This document shows, one piece after another, positions 5,399 through 12,005 of a stretch of DNA of 12,999 bases. The notes under the pieces were generated by a model that did not search any database, was not told the DNA's origin, and saw nothing but the letters and a program-made list of their open reading frames with translations. The stretch is from the NCBI GenBank assembly GCA_031288215.1, contig JAITRV010000302.1, forward strand, positions 1 through 12,999, in the 5' to 3' direction. Numbering within the stretch: position 1 is the stretch's first letter; every line of letters begins with the position of its first letter. The stretch comes from Spirochaetaceae bacterium. Lineage in GTDB: Bacteria > Spirochaetota > Spirochaetia > Treponematales > Breznakiellaceae. The position numbers were made by a program, and so were the translations under genes.

Positions 5399-6754
5399 TC
5401 AAGCCCCGCAGCAGCGTTTGTATTTTTTTCCGCTGCCGCAGGGGCAGGGATCGTTGCGGCCCACCTTGGGTTGGTCGCGGCGGATCGGCTGTGATTCCGG
5501 CTCAAGGCCCGATTCTTTGTCGAAGATGCCGTATTTCCGTTTTAATCCGGAAAGTTTTTTTGAACGCTGGAACAGCAGCTTTTCCGGGTTCCGGGTACGC
5601 AGGACCTCGTCAAAGAAAGAATCGTAGAATTCGTAAAGTTCGGGAAACTCTGCTTTCAGCCGCCGTATCTGCGGGGCAAACTGGTCTCTTTTATTGAGAA
5701 GGATACACTCTATCGCCAGAATCTCAAGTTCTTCCTCCTCCCCTCCGACATCGTCGATTATCATCCTGAAAAGGTCGCGGAAAATTTCGTGAAAGCCCTT
5801 TTGCACCAGGGCGTTGCTCTCGGCGATCAACCGCGCGTCATCCAATTTTATCAAGGCCAGATTATCGTCCGTATCGGAGAACAGCGCCGCCAGTTCCTTT
5901 AAATCATCATAGAAAACCGCCAGGCCTTGGGTGGGAAGAAATTTCACTATTTCTTCCAAGGCTTCTTTGCCTTCCTCCCGGCCTTCCCGCCCGCTTTCGC
6001 GGGTGAGCCGGAGCAGTTCCTTCAGGTGTTCCCGGCCCTCGCCCTTTTTTTTAATACCGCTGGTAATAAAGGCGTAGGTGTAAAGGTGGATTTTTTTCCA
6101 TTCCTCTATTTTGACATCTTTAACCGCCTCAAGCGCCTCAAGGCATAAGGTATATGATTCCTCCCAATCGGGATGGGTCAAAAAGCTCAGCATGTTGCAG
6201 GTGATCAAGACCGACCAGTTGTCTATGGACCGGCGGTCCATGGCGATGGCGCGCCGTATTTCGGTGAAGGCTTTCTTATGCCAGCCGCGATCAATATACG
6301 TTCTGGTCAGTTCCCTCGCGTAATGGGAATTCCCGGGGTTTCTCCGGCAGAGTTCTTCCCAGACTTCAATCGCCTTACCGGTCTTGTCGTCCGCCAGGAG
6401 GGTCCAGGCGTATTGTTCCCTGACGTTATCCAGCTCGGGGTGGAGCTTCAGTATGGTCCGGTACAATTCCTCGGCCTTGCCGTATCTGCCGAACCGATCG
6501 AGCCGCTGCGCCTCGTAGAAGAAGGGCGCCACGGAAGCGGGGAGTTCGCCGACGGCGTCGTATTTGGCGCGTTTTTCCTGGTCGCTGAGGACCTCGTAGG
6601 CGGCGCGGATTTCCTTGAATTCTTCGGGGAACCGGTCGGGCGGATATTTGCGTACCAGGCCGAAGTAAGCCCGCTTTATCTCCGGGGCTTGGGCGTTCTT
6701 GGGAATCCCCAGGGTTTCGTAGTAGCTTTTTTTCACTTCATCAAAAAGGGTCAA
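5399..6754 (-). CDS. J-domain/TPR/SEC-C protein with a degenerate HPD motif, last gene of the HscC operon
   Basis: 451 residues from the TTG at 6754-6752. This start is chosen because GGAGG lies five bases upstream and the TTG overlaps the previous stop as TTGA; no ATG or GTG fits better, and the longer frame to 6865 lies inside the upstream gene. Residues about 9-68 are a J domain (SYYETLGIPKNAQAPEIKRAY...FKEIRAAYEVLSDQEKRAKYDA), but the HPD that stimulates Hsp70 ATPase is replaced by P38-P39-D40 (bases 6643-6635). Residues about 75-400 are helical TPR-like repeats (AEELYRTILKLHPELDNVREQYA, AIEVWEELCRRNPGNSHYA). The C terminus, NDPCPCGSGKKYKRCC, is a SEC-C zinc-binding motif as at the SecA tail. 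Probably a substrate- or partner-targeting co-chaperone for the HscC-type Hsp70 encoded two genes upstream; whether it stimulates ATPase is doubtful. Confidence 0.85.
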   Translation of the reverse strand: MTLFDEVKKSYYETLGIPKNAQAPEIKRAYFGLVRKYPPDRFPEEFKEIRAAYEVLSDQEKRAKYDAVGELPASVAPFFYEAQRLDRFGRYGKAEELYRTILKLHPELDNVREQYAWTLLADDKTGKAIEVWEELCRRNPGNSHYARELTRTYIDRGWHKKAFTEIRRAIAMDRRSIDNWSVLITCNMLSFLTHPDWEESYTLCLEALEAVKDVKIEEWKKIHLYTYAFITSGIKKKGEGREHLKELLRLTRESGREGREEGKEALEEIVKFLPTQGLAVFYDDLKELAALFSDTDDNLALIKLDDARLIAESNALVQKGFHEIFRDLFRMIIDDVGGEEEELEILAIECILLNKRDQFAPQIRRLKAEFPELYEFYDSFFDEVLRTRNPEKLLFQRSKKLSGLKRKYGIFDKESGLEPESQPIRRDQPKVGRNDPCPCGSGKKYKRCCGA

Positions 6755-7194
6755 AAAAACCTCCAAAAACACTTCGGAATTTTCCGCCGCCGCCGGCCAA
6801 TTTCCGCCAGGGCATCCGCGGCACGGCGGTTCCCCCGGTCCTTTGCCAAAGCCCCGGCGAAACAATCCGCCGCCCGCCCGTCATGTTTTGCCAGGGCCCA
6901 CAGACAGCCCTGGACCATGAGGCTCCGCACGCTTTGATGGGGCAGCCCTTGGGCCGCCAGGGCCGCGGCCTTCCACTTCCGCTGTTTCGCAAGAAGGCCC
7001 GCGGCTTCCAAATCCGGCGCGTCCCCCTCTCCCAGCTCATACCGGCAGATCTCCGCCAGATGCGCCGCGTCCCCATGATCCGGGGCCAGGATACCGGCAA
7101 ACTCCGCGTATACCCGGGCGGCGCTCAGATCCCGCCGCTGTGCCGCCCCCAGGGCCAGCCGGTAATAGCGCCTCCCCATCTCCGCGCCGGTCAT
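6751..7194 (-). CDS. Small alanine-rich helical (TPR-like) protein within the HscC operon, function unknown
   Basis: 147 residues. I do not recognise a named family. The sequence is strongly helical with TPR-like spacing (GAAQRRDLSAARVYAEFAGILAPDHGDAAHLAEI and CLWALAKHDGRAADCFAGALAKDRGNRRAADALAEI) and ends in a basic-aromatic tail, RRRRKIPKCFWRFF. No signal peptide or membrane segment. ATG-7194 overlaps the hscC stop as ATGA, and its own stop overlaps the next start as TTGA, so it is translationally coupled on both sides. The arrangement implies it is made in step with the chaperone and J protein; a structural or adaptor subunit is a reasonable guess. The coupled overlaps and conserved-looking helical pattern support it as a real gene. 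Confidence 0.75.
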   Translation of the reverse strand: MTGAEMGRRYYRLALGAAQRRDLSAARVYAEFAGILAPDHGDAAHLAEICRYELGEGDAPDLEAAGLLAKQRKWKAAALAAQGLPHQSVRSLMVQGCLWALAKHDGRAADCFAGALAKDRGNRRAADALAEIGRRRRKIPKCFWRFF

Positions 7195-8882
7195 AAGCGT
7201 CTTTCCAGCTTGTCCAGTTTTTCCAGCAATTCGAGGAATACCAGCAGTTCATCCCGCAGTTCCTCGGCCTGTTCTTTATTCTTCAGCACCAGCGCCTCCT
7301 TGATCCGATGGACGAGGAGGCTGAGGTCACCCTCGGGATCTTGACCCGAAGCGATGAGCTTCTCCGCCTTCCGCAGCAGGGGGCGGAATTGCCGCGCCCC
7401 TTCGGCCCGCTCCCATGCGGAGATGTCCAGGGGAGGCTTGGCCTTGACCCCGGTGGTGTTGATTTCCGAGGAAACCTGCTTGCCCGTGGAAACCACGCAG
7501 CCCTTCACCTGGAGGATGCCGTTCATATCGTAGCTGAAGGTTACTTCGATCTGTTCCTTTCCCCTCCGGGCGGGGGGAATTCCCGTCAGGTGTACCTCCC
7601 CGAGCCGTTCGTTGTTATCCGGATCAGAGGATTCTCCCTGATACACGTCAACGATCACCTCGGTCTGGTAATCGCCGACGGTTCCGTAGATCTTCGCCTT
7701 TTCGGTGGGAATCGTGGTGTTCCGGGGAATCAGGGGGTCGAAGACCTGCCGTTTGCCGAACAAACCGTCCCGCAGGGGCGCCGTTCCCAGGGTGTAGGGG
7801 CAGACGTCGGTGAGGACGAGGTCCTCGCTGTTGATGCTGCCCTCGATGAGCCCCGCCTGAATCGCCGCGCCCCGGGCCACCGTCAAATCCGGGTCCACCG
7901 GCGAGCGGGGAACCGCGCCGAGGGCTTCCTCCACCAGCTTTTTGACGCAGGGGATCCGGGTAGAGCCCCCCACGAGGAGTATCACCTGGAGTTCCCCGGG
8001 GAGGAGCTTCGCGTCATCCAGGGCGCTCATCATGGGGGTGCGGGTGGAGTTTACTTTTTCGGAAACCCATTCTTCAAAATCCCGGCGGCTGACGATCTGC
8101 TCCACCGAAACCGGCTTCCCCCCCGCGTCCGTCAAGAGGAAGGGGAGGGACACCTTATATTCATCCCGGGTACTCAAGGCAATCTTGCAGTCCTCCGCGG
8201 CTTTCTTGAGCCGCATGAGGGCCCGTTCGTCCCCGCCGGCATCGGCGAGACGGCCCATGATGATCTCGTCAAAGTCCTTGCCCCCCAGGTGGTTGTTGCC
8301 GCTGCTGGCCTTCACGTCGATGACCCCTTCAAAGAGTTCCAGCACCGTCACGTCCAGGGTGCCGCCCCCCAGGTCATAGACCAGCACGTTCTTACATTCC
8401 TTGAGGTTCGAGAGGCCGTAGTCCAGGGCCGCCGCGGTGGGCTCGTTGATGATCCGTTCCACCTGGAGCCCCGCAAGTTCCCCGGCCCTTGCCGTGGCCC
8501 GCCGCTGGACATCGGTAAAATAGGCCGGCACGGTGATCACGGCGCGGTCGATTTTTTCTTTCAGGTGGCTTTCCGCGCAGCGGACCAGGTAGGCGAGGAG
8601 CATGGCCTGAATCTCCTCCGGCGCGTATTCCTTGCCATGGGCCGAAAGCTTTCCGCCGCTACCGGTGAGGCGCTTGACCTCCATGAAGGTACAGTCCGGG
8701 CGGGTAAACAGGTATTCGGCGGCCTCCTCGCCCACGAGGATGGTTCCGTCCTCCCCGATATGGACCACCGAAGGGGTAATCAGCTTCCCCTGGGAGTTGG
8801 GGATCAGTTTCGGCGCCCCCTTAACAATACAGGCAATTTCCGATGTGGAGGTTCCCAAATCTATACCGACGATTTTGCTCAT
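7191..8882 (-). CDS. hscC: HscC-type Hsp70 chaperone
   Basis: 563 residues, close to E. coli HscC (about 556) and shorter than DnaK (about 640). ATPase domain: phosphate-1 GIDLGTSTSEIA (6-17), K70 in EVKRLTG, INEPTAAALDYG (145-156), phosphate-2 DLGGGTLDVTVLE (170-182), GGSTRIP (305-311), DPDLTVARGAAIQAG. The linker/SBD entry LVLTDVCPYTLG (355-366), IPRNTTIP, VYQGE and FSYDMNGILQV match HscC rather than DnaK, whose linker reads VLLLDVTPLSLG. The helical lid is short, ending in a leucine-rich helix, with no EEVD-like or DnaK-like tail. AAGGAG lies 10 bases before ATG-8882. The product binds and releases substrates in an ATP cycle in the cytoplasm. E. coli HscC works with specialised J proteins (DjlB/DjlC) and has been linked to sigma-70; here the operon supplies its own GrpE-like and J-like partners. 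Confidence 0.9.
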   Translation of the reverse strand: MSKIVGIDLGTSTSEIACIVKGAPKLIPNSQGKLITPSVVHIGEDGTILVGEEAAEYLFTRPDCTFMEVKRLTGSGGKLSAHGKEYAPEEIQAMLLAYLVRCAESHLKEKIDRAVITVPAYFTDVQRRATARAGELAGLQVERIINEPTAAALDYGLSNLKECKNVLVYDLGGGTLDVTVLELFEGVIDVKASSGNNHLGGKDFDEIIMGRLADAGGDERALMRLKKAAEDCKIALSTRDEYKVSLPFLLTDAGGKPVSVEQIVSRRDFEEWVSEKVNSTRTPMMSALDDAKLLPGELQVILLVGGSTRIPCVKKLVEEALGAVPRSPVDPDLTVARGAAIQAGLIEGSINSEDLVLTDVCPYTLGTAPLRDGLFGKRQVFDPLIPRNTTIPTEKAKIYGTVGDYQTEVIVDVYQGESSDPDNNERLGEVHLTGIPPARRGKEQIEVTFSYDMNGILQVKGCVVSTGKQVSSEINTTGVKAKPPLDISAWERAEGARQFRPLLRKAEKLIASGQDPEGDLSLLVHRIKEALVLKNKEQAEELRDELLVFLELLEKLDKLERRL

Positions 8883-8926
8883 TCCCGCTGTTCTCCTTGC
8901 GATTTATATTCCGTTCCCGCGCGGAT

Positions 8927-8957
8927 GCCGCTTCAGAAAAAGCCTTTTTTAAGCGGC
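8927..8957 (-). other. Intercistronic stem-loop between the GrpE-like gene and hscC
   Basis: GCCGCTT and AAGCGGC arms (8951-8957 and 8927-8933) enclose an inner A5-GGC-T5 pairing. It lies in the 83-base gap, about 30 bases upstream of the hscC Shine-Dalgarno. It could stabilise or cleave the mRNA to set unequal amounts of the two proteins. It could also act as a weak attenuator, but no T-tract follows the outer stem. Confidence 0.45.
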
Positions 8958-8965
8958 GTCCCCGC

Positions 8966-9583
8966 TCATTCCCATCCTCCGCGGTCCGGTTCCCGGTCCG
9001 TTTCTTCCGGTCCCCAAGCCGTCTCTTCCGGCTCCCCGGCCGCTTCCTCCGGTCCCCGGCTCACCACCACGGCGGCCTTCCGCACCAGCATCCCCTGGTA
9101 GGTATAGCCCTGGCGAAGCACCTGAACGATCTGCTCCCGGGGAAGCGGCGAGGCGGCGCCGGCCTTCACCGTATGAAGGCGCGGATCCAGGGACTGTCCG
9201 GCTATCCCCACGGGGGCTATACCGCAGCCGAAAAGATGATCGCAGGCCTGTTCCCAGAGGAGCCGCGCCTGATGGTTCAGCGCTTCGCTGCCGCTCCGCC
9301 CCGCATAGGCGCAGAAGTCTTCGAGCAGGTCGGCAAGCCCTATCGCCCCCAGGGCCACGCGGTACGCCGTGGCCTTTTCGGCCTCCACCGCCTTCTGCAG
9401 CCCCTCCTGTTCCTTGACCAGATCGTAGATTTCCTCAATTTGCAAGGACATATCGTTCTGCCGCTCGTTGAGTTGGCCGAGGACCTCCCGTCCCGCTTCG
9501 GCGATCTCCAGGAGTTCGTACCGGGGAAGCCTCACGGTTTCACGGGAAAGCAGCTTGTCAAGCTCCGCCTCAAAGTCCAGCAT
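8966..9583 (-). CDS. GrpE-like nucleotide exchange factor, first gene of the HscC operon
   Basis: 205 residues from ATG-9583, which has GGTGG five bases upstream; a GTG at 9592 would add three residues and cannot be excluded. Residues about 20-75 are a coiled-coil-forming helix (LLEIAEAGREVLGQLNERQNDMSLQIEEIYDLV), much shorter than in the housekeeping GrpE. The C-terminal half carries the GrpE beta-wing signature: SLDPRLH (132-137), then QIVQVLRQGYTYQGMLVRKA (151-170) and VVVS. GrpE opens the Hsp70 ATPase domain to release ADP. Its place directly upstream of hscC suggests it serves that Hsp70. After residue 176 there is a low-complexity acidic tail made of four heptad repeats (GPEEAAG, EPEETAW, GPEETDR, EPDRGGW), absent from normal GrpE. 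Its promoter is at 9669-9697. Confidence 0.82.
   Translation of the reverse strand: MLDFEAELDKLLSRETVRLPRYELLEIAEAGREVLGQLNERQNDMSLQIEEIYDLVKEQEGLQKAVEAEKATAYRVALGAIGLADLLEDFCAYAGRSGSEALNHQARLLWEQACDHLFGCGIAPVGIAGQSLDPRLHTVKAGAASPLPREQIVQVLRQGYTYQGMLVRKAAVVVSRGPEEAAGEPEETAWGPEETDREPDRGGWE
8972..9055 (-). repeat. Four 21-bp imperfect tandem repeats in the GrpE-like gene
   Basis: Units 9055-9035, 9034-9014, 9013-8993 and 8992-8972, each beginning GRRCCGGA on the minus strand and encoding a (G/E)P(E/D).... heptad. They make up nearly the whole C-terminal tail. Confidence 0.7.
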
Positions 9584-9668
9584 AGGATCCACCCGGCCCC
9601 GGACGCTGAAGGCCTTTTCCCGCCCCAGCGGCGCAACCCATCAAAGAACATCCGCCATTCATGGTCCC

Positions 9669-9697
9669 AGTATACCGGAGCGGGAAATCATGCGCAA
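9669..9697 (-). promoter_or_regulatory. Sigma-70-type promoter of the GrpE-HscC-J operon
   Basis: Minus strand TTGCGC (9697-9692), 17-base spacer, TATACT (9674-9669). Predicted start near 9662, leader about 80 bases. It makes the operon independent of the macrodomain gene upstream on the same strand. Confidence 0.7.
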
Positions 9698-9743
9698 GTC
9701 CCGCGTTGCGGTGCCCGGGGGCCTTCCGGAAACGCCGCTGGTT

Positions 9744-10283
9744 TTAGTGCCGGCGGTGGTGCTGGTTTTGATAAAGATCGTAGTTTTCCCGGTCAAAGCA
9801 GACGAAGATCACCTTTTGGATACGCGGCGTTTGGGGGAGGGTCTCCTTGACCGCGGAAAGGGCGATTGTGGCGGCCGCTTCCTTGGGGTAGCCGTAGACC
9901 CCGGTGCTGATGTTGGGGAAGGCTATGGTCCCATAGCCGTGTTCCTCCGCGAGGAGGAGGCTTTTCCGGTAGCAGGAAGCCAGGAGGGCCGGCTCCCCGG
10001 AGGCGCCCCCGTGCCAGACGGGGCCCACGGTGTGGATCAGGGCCCGGCAGGGGAGCCGGTATGCGCCGGTGAGGACCGCCTCGCCGGCGGGGCAGGCCGC
10101 CGACCCTTCCTTCCGGCGCGCTTCGGCGATGCGCCGGCACTCCGCAAGCAGATCCGGCCCCGCGGCCCGGTGGATGGCGCCGTCCACGCCGCCGCCTCCC
10201 AAAAGGCCTGAGTTGGCGGCATTCACGATGACGTCCGCCTCAAGCCGGGTGATGTCCCCCCGGACAATTTCAATTGCCGCCAT
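9744..10283 (-). CDS. ymdB: Macrodomain O-acetyl-ADP-ribose deacetylase/ADP-ribose hydrolase (YmdB/MacroD type)
   Basis: 179 residues from ATG-10283, chosen because the family begins at IEIVRGDIT and GGAGGAGG lies five bases upstream; the longer frame to 10352 only translates the repeated ribosome-binding region. Nearly all of the protein is one macrodomain: GDITRLEADVIVNAAN (9-24), the ADP-ribose loop SGLLGGGGVDGAIHRAAG (25-42), HTVGPVW (84-90) and the phosphate-binding FPNISTGVYGYP (122-133). Length and motifs match E. coli YmdB (about 177). MacroD enzymes remove O-acetyl from ADP-ribose and mono-ADP-ribose from proteins; YmdB also modulates RNase III. The C terminus ends in a short H/R-rich tail (NQHHRRH). 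Followed by a 150-base gap with the next operon's promoter, so probably monocistronic. Confidence 0.9.
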   Translation of the reverse strand: MAAIEIVRGDITRLEADVIVNAANSGLLGGGGVDGAIHRAAGPDLLAECRRIAEARRKEGSAACPAGEAVLTGAYRLPCRALIHTVGPVWHGGASGEPALLASCYRKSLLLAEEHGYGTIAFPNISTGVYGYPKEAAATIALSAVKETLPQTPRIQKVIFVCFDRENYDLYQNQHHRRH

Positions 10284-10339
10284 ATAAACCTCCTCCATAA
10301 ACCTCCTCCATAAACTTCCTCCGCGAAACTTCCTCCGCG
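10284..10339 (-). repeat. Four tandem Shine-Dalgarno-bearing repeats upstream of the macrodomain gene
   Basis: On the plus strand: ATAAACCTCCTCC (10284-10296), the identical unit (10297-10309), ATAAACTTCCTCCGCG (10310-10325) and AAACTTCCTCCGCG (10326-10339). Read on the coding strand, each gives GGAGG(A)GG or GGAGGAAG. Units 1 and 2 each also carry an ATG 13 bases apart, in different frames. The unit nearest the gene is the working ribosome-binding site. Confidence 0.85.
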
Positions 10340-10365
10340 ATATTCCGCGCAAAGCCGCCGCACGG

Positions 10366-10395
10366 TTGATCGGCCTTCATTCGATATAGTATTAT
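10366..10395 (+). promoter_or_regulatory. Sigma-70-type promoter of the phosphofructokinase gene
   Basis: TTGATC (10366-10371), 18-base spacer, TATTAT (10390-10395). Predicted start near 10402, leader about 33 bases with a G6 run (10425-10430) four bases before the ATG as Shine-Dalgarno. Confidence 0.6.
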
Positions 10396-10418
10396 AGTAT
10401 AGTAGAGAGACTAAGAAA
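10391..10418 (-). promoter_or_regulatory. Possible promoter of the macrodomain gene
   Basis: Minus strand consensus -10 TATAAT (10396-10391) with only a weak -35 (TTTCTT, 10418-10413, 16-base spacer). It lies inside the divergent pfk promoter, so the two would compete for polymerase. A second -10-like TATACT occurs at 10401-10396. Confidence 0.4.
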
Positions 10419-10434
10419 GAAACAGGGGGGCATC

Positions 10435-11805
10435 ATGAGTGAAACTTATGATTTTACCATCGAAGAACTGGGGAAGCGCACGATCAAATCGCCGATAACC
10501 ATGTCGAAGACCCAGGGTGATTTTATCGCCAATTATGTGACCGATGACGAATTTGTCCGGTTAAGCGCGGCGGCCATCCTGGGGAACCAGACCCCTATAA
10601 AACGGAGCCAGGTTTTTGAATGTGCCGGCCCGAGGGAAAATATATACTTCATGCCCCAGCACGTCCATGCGGGGATAGTGAGCTGCGGGGGGCTCTGTCC
10701 GGGGATCAACGACGTGATCCGGGCGATAGTCCGCTGCCTCTGGTACCGCTACGGGGTCCGCCGGATTTCGGGAGTCCGCTACGGCTTCAAGGGCTTCCTC
10801 CCGGAGTATCAGTTCAATACCAAGGAACTCACCCCGGACGTGGTGGACGATATTCACAAGATCGGGGGGACCGTTCTGGGAAGCGCCCGGGGGGGCGGGG
10901 ATGAGGTGGAGAAGATCGTGGACGCCATGGAGAAGCTCAACATGAACATGCTTTTTACCATAGGCGGCGACGGGACCCAGCGGGGGGCTCTGGATATTGC
11001 CGAAGAGATAGGCCGGCGGAAGCTTAAAATCGCCATGATCGGGATACCGAAGACCGTGGACAACGATTTTTCCTTTATCCAGAAGTCCTTCGGCTTTGAT
11101 ACCGCGGTGGCCAAGGCGGTGGAGGTGGTAACCGCGGCCCACATGGAGGCCCATTCCCAAATCCGGGGGATCGGCCTCGTCAAGGTCATGGGCCGGGAAT
11201 CGGGCTTCATCGCCGCCCATACGGCCCTGGCCAGCCATGAGGTGAATTTTGTCCTGATCCCCGAGATTCCCTTTGAATTGAACGGCCCCAACGGGTTCCT
11301 TCGCCACCTGGAGGAACGGCTGCAAAACCGGAAACACGCGGTGATCATCATCGCCGAGGGGGCCCTCCAGGACCAGCTAATCAAGGAAGTCAAGCGGGAC
11401 GCCGGGGGGAACCTGAAACTGGAGGACGTGGGGACCTACCTGAAGGAGCAAATTCAGGAATATTTTGATGATAAGGGGCTGGAGATTAACCTCAAATACA
11501 TCGATCCCAGCTATATGATCCGCTCCGCCCCGGCGGCACCCAGTGATTCGATCTACTGCGAGCGGCTGGGAAACGCCGCGGCCCATGCGGCCATGGCGGG
11601 GAAGACCAAGGTGCTCATCGGCCTGGTGAACAACGAATTCGTCCACCTGCCCATGAAGGTGGCGGTTTCCCGGCGCAGCCATGTGGACCCCGAGGGCAAG
11701 CTCTGGCGGGATACCCTGGACGCCACCCATCAGCCCATCCTGATGGTCAACAACCCCATGGGGAGCATCTACGGTAAGGAAGATGATCTGGATGAGGAAA
11801 GCTGA
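10435..11805 (+). CDS. pfkA: 6-phosphofructokinase, group III/clade X (trypanosome- and plant-like), probably ATP-dependent
   Basis: 456 residues. It phosphorylates fructose 6-phosphate to the 1,6-bisphosphate in glycolysis, in the cytoplasm. The N-terminal extension of about 75 residues precedes the fold (HAGIVSCGGLCPGINDVIRAIV), as in this clade. Key motifs: GGDGTQRGA with G177-G178-D179-G180, PKTVDND with K206 and catalytic D209, VKVMGRESGFIAAHTALA, IPEIPFEL and IIIAEGA. The discriminating site is G180, the residue seen in ATP users; pyrophosphate-dependent enzymes usually have Asp there. K206 is of the PPi-PFK type, a combination known in ATP-PFKs of trypanosomatids and plants. Spirochaetes often carry both this form and a longer PPi enzyme. 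Phosphoryl donor should be treated as inferred. No bacterial PfkA-style effector-site evidence was assessed. Confidence 0.9.
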   Translation: MSETYDFTIEELGKRTIKSPITMSKTQGDFIANYVTDDEFVRLSAAAILGNQTPIKRSQVFECAGPRENIYFMPQHVHAGIVSCGGLCPGINDVIRAIVRCLWYRYGVRRISGVRYGFKGFLPEYQFNTKELTPDVVDDIHKIGGTVLGSARGGGDEVEKIVDAMEKLNMNMLFTIGGDGTQRGALDIAEEIGRRKLKIAMIGIPKTVDNDFSFIQKSFGFDTAVAKAVEVVTAAHMEAHSQIRGIGLVKVMGRESGFIAAHTALASHEVNFVLIPEIPFELNGPNGFLRHLEERLQNRKHAVIIIAEGALQDQLIKEVKRDAGGNLKLEDVGTYLKEQIQEYFDDKGLEINLKYIDPSYMIRSAPAAPSDSIYCERLGNAAAHAAMAGKTKVLIGLVNNEFVHLPMKVAVSRRSHVDPEGKLWRDTLDATHQPILMVNNPMGSIYGKEDDLDEES

Positions 11806-11830
11806 TCGCGGGAAGCCGGGCGGCACGCGA

Positions 11831-11986
11831 GGAGCCTGTTGCGCTTGTGGATTTTTTGCTCCGGGCGCCTCCGGCGCCCCTTCATGCAAAAATCCCGATT
11901 ATCGGGCTCCTTTCGGAGTTTGCAAGGTATAAATATTCATTTCATGAATATTTATACTATTTTATGCGCGAAGCGCAACAAACTCC
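11831..11986. repeat. Nested inverted-repeat block between pfk and the GerMN gene
   Basis: Outer arms 11831-11846 and 11971-11986 are complementary at 14 of 16 positions. Inside lie GGGCGCC-TCC-GGCGCCC (11863-11879), CCCGA-TTA-TCGGG (11894-11906), CTCC-TTTC-GGAG (11907-11918), a perfect 14-bp AT-rich palindrome with a 3-base loop (11927-11957) and TGCGC-GAA-GCGCA (11965-11977). The block fills most of the 200-base gap; no ORF is evident. It may be a repetitive palindromic element, a two-way terminator or a structured RNA. Confidence 0.75.
11888..11906 (-). terminator. Intrinsic terminator for the GerMN gene
   Basis: Minus strand CCCGA-TAA-TCGGG (11906-11894) followed by ATTTTT (11893-11888). 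Preceded by a GNRA-loop hairpin CTCC-GAAA-GGAG (11918-11907). The stem is short, so strength is uncertain. Confidence 0.55.
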
Positions 11987-12005
11987 TAGACGCCTGGGTC
12001 CCGGA

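Noticed and set aside
6755..6865. Upstream start for the J protein
   Set aside because: The extra 37 residues lie inside the preceding gene and precede a better GGAGG-TTG start that overlaps the previous stop.
7308..9101. 597-codon open frame on the plus strand opposite hscC
   Set aside because: Antisense shadow of a GC-rich gene; composition is His/Gly/Pro-rich with no family motif, while the minus frame is an unmistakable Hsp70.
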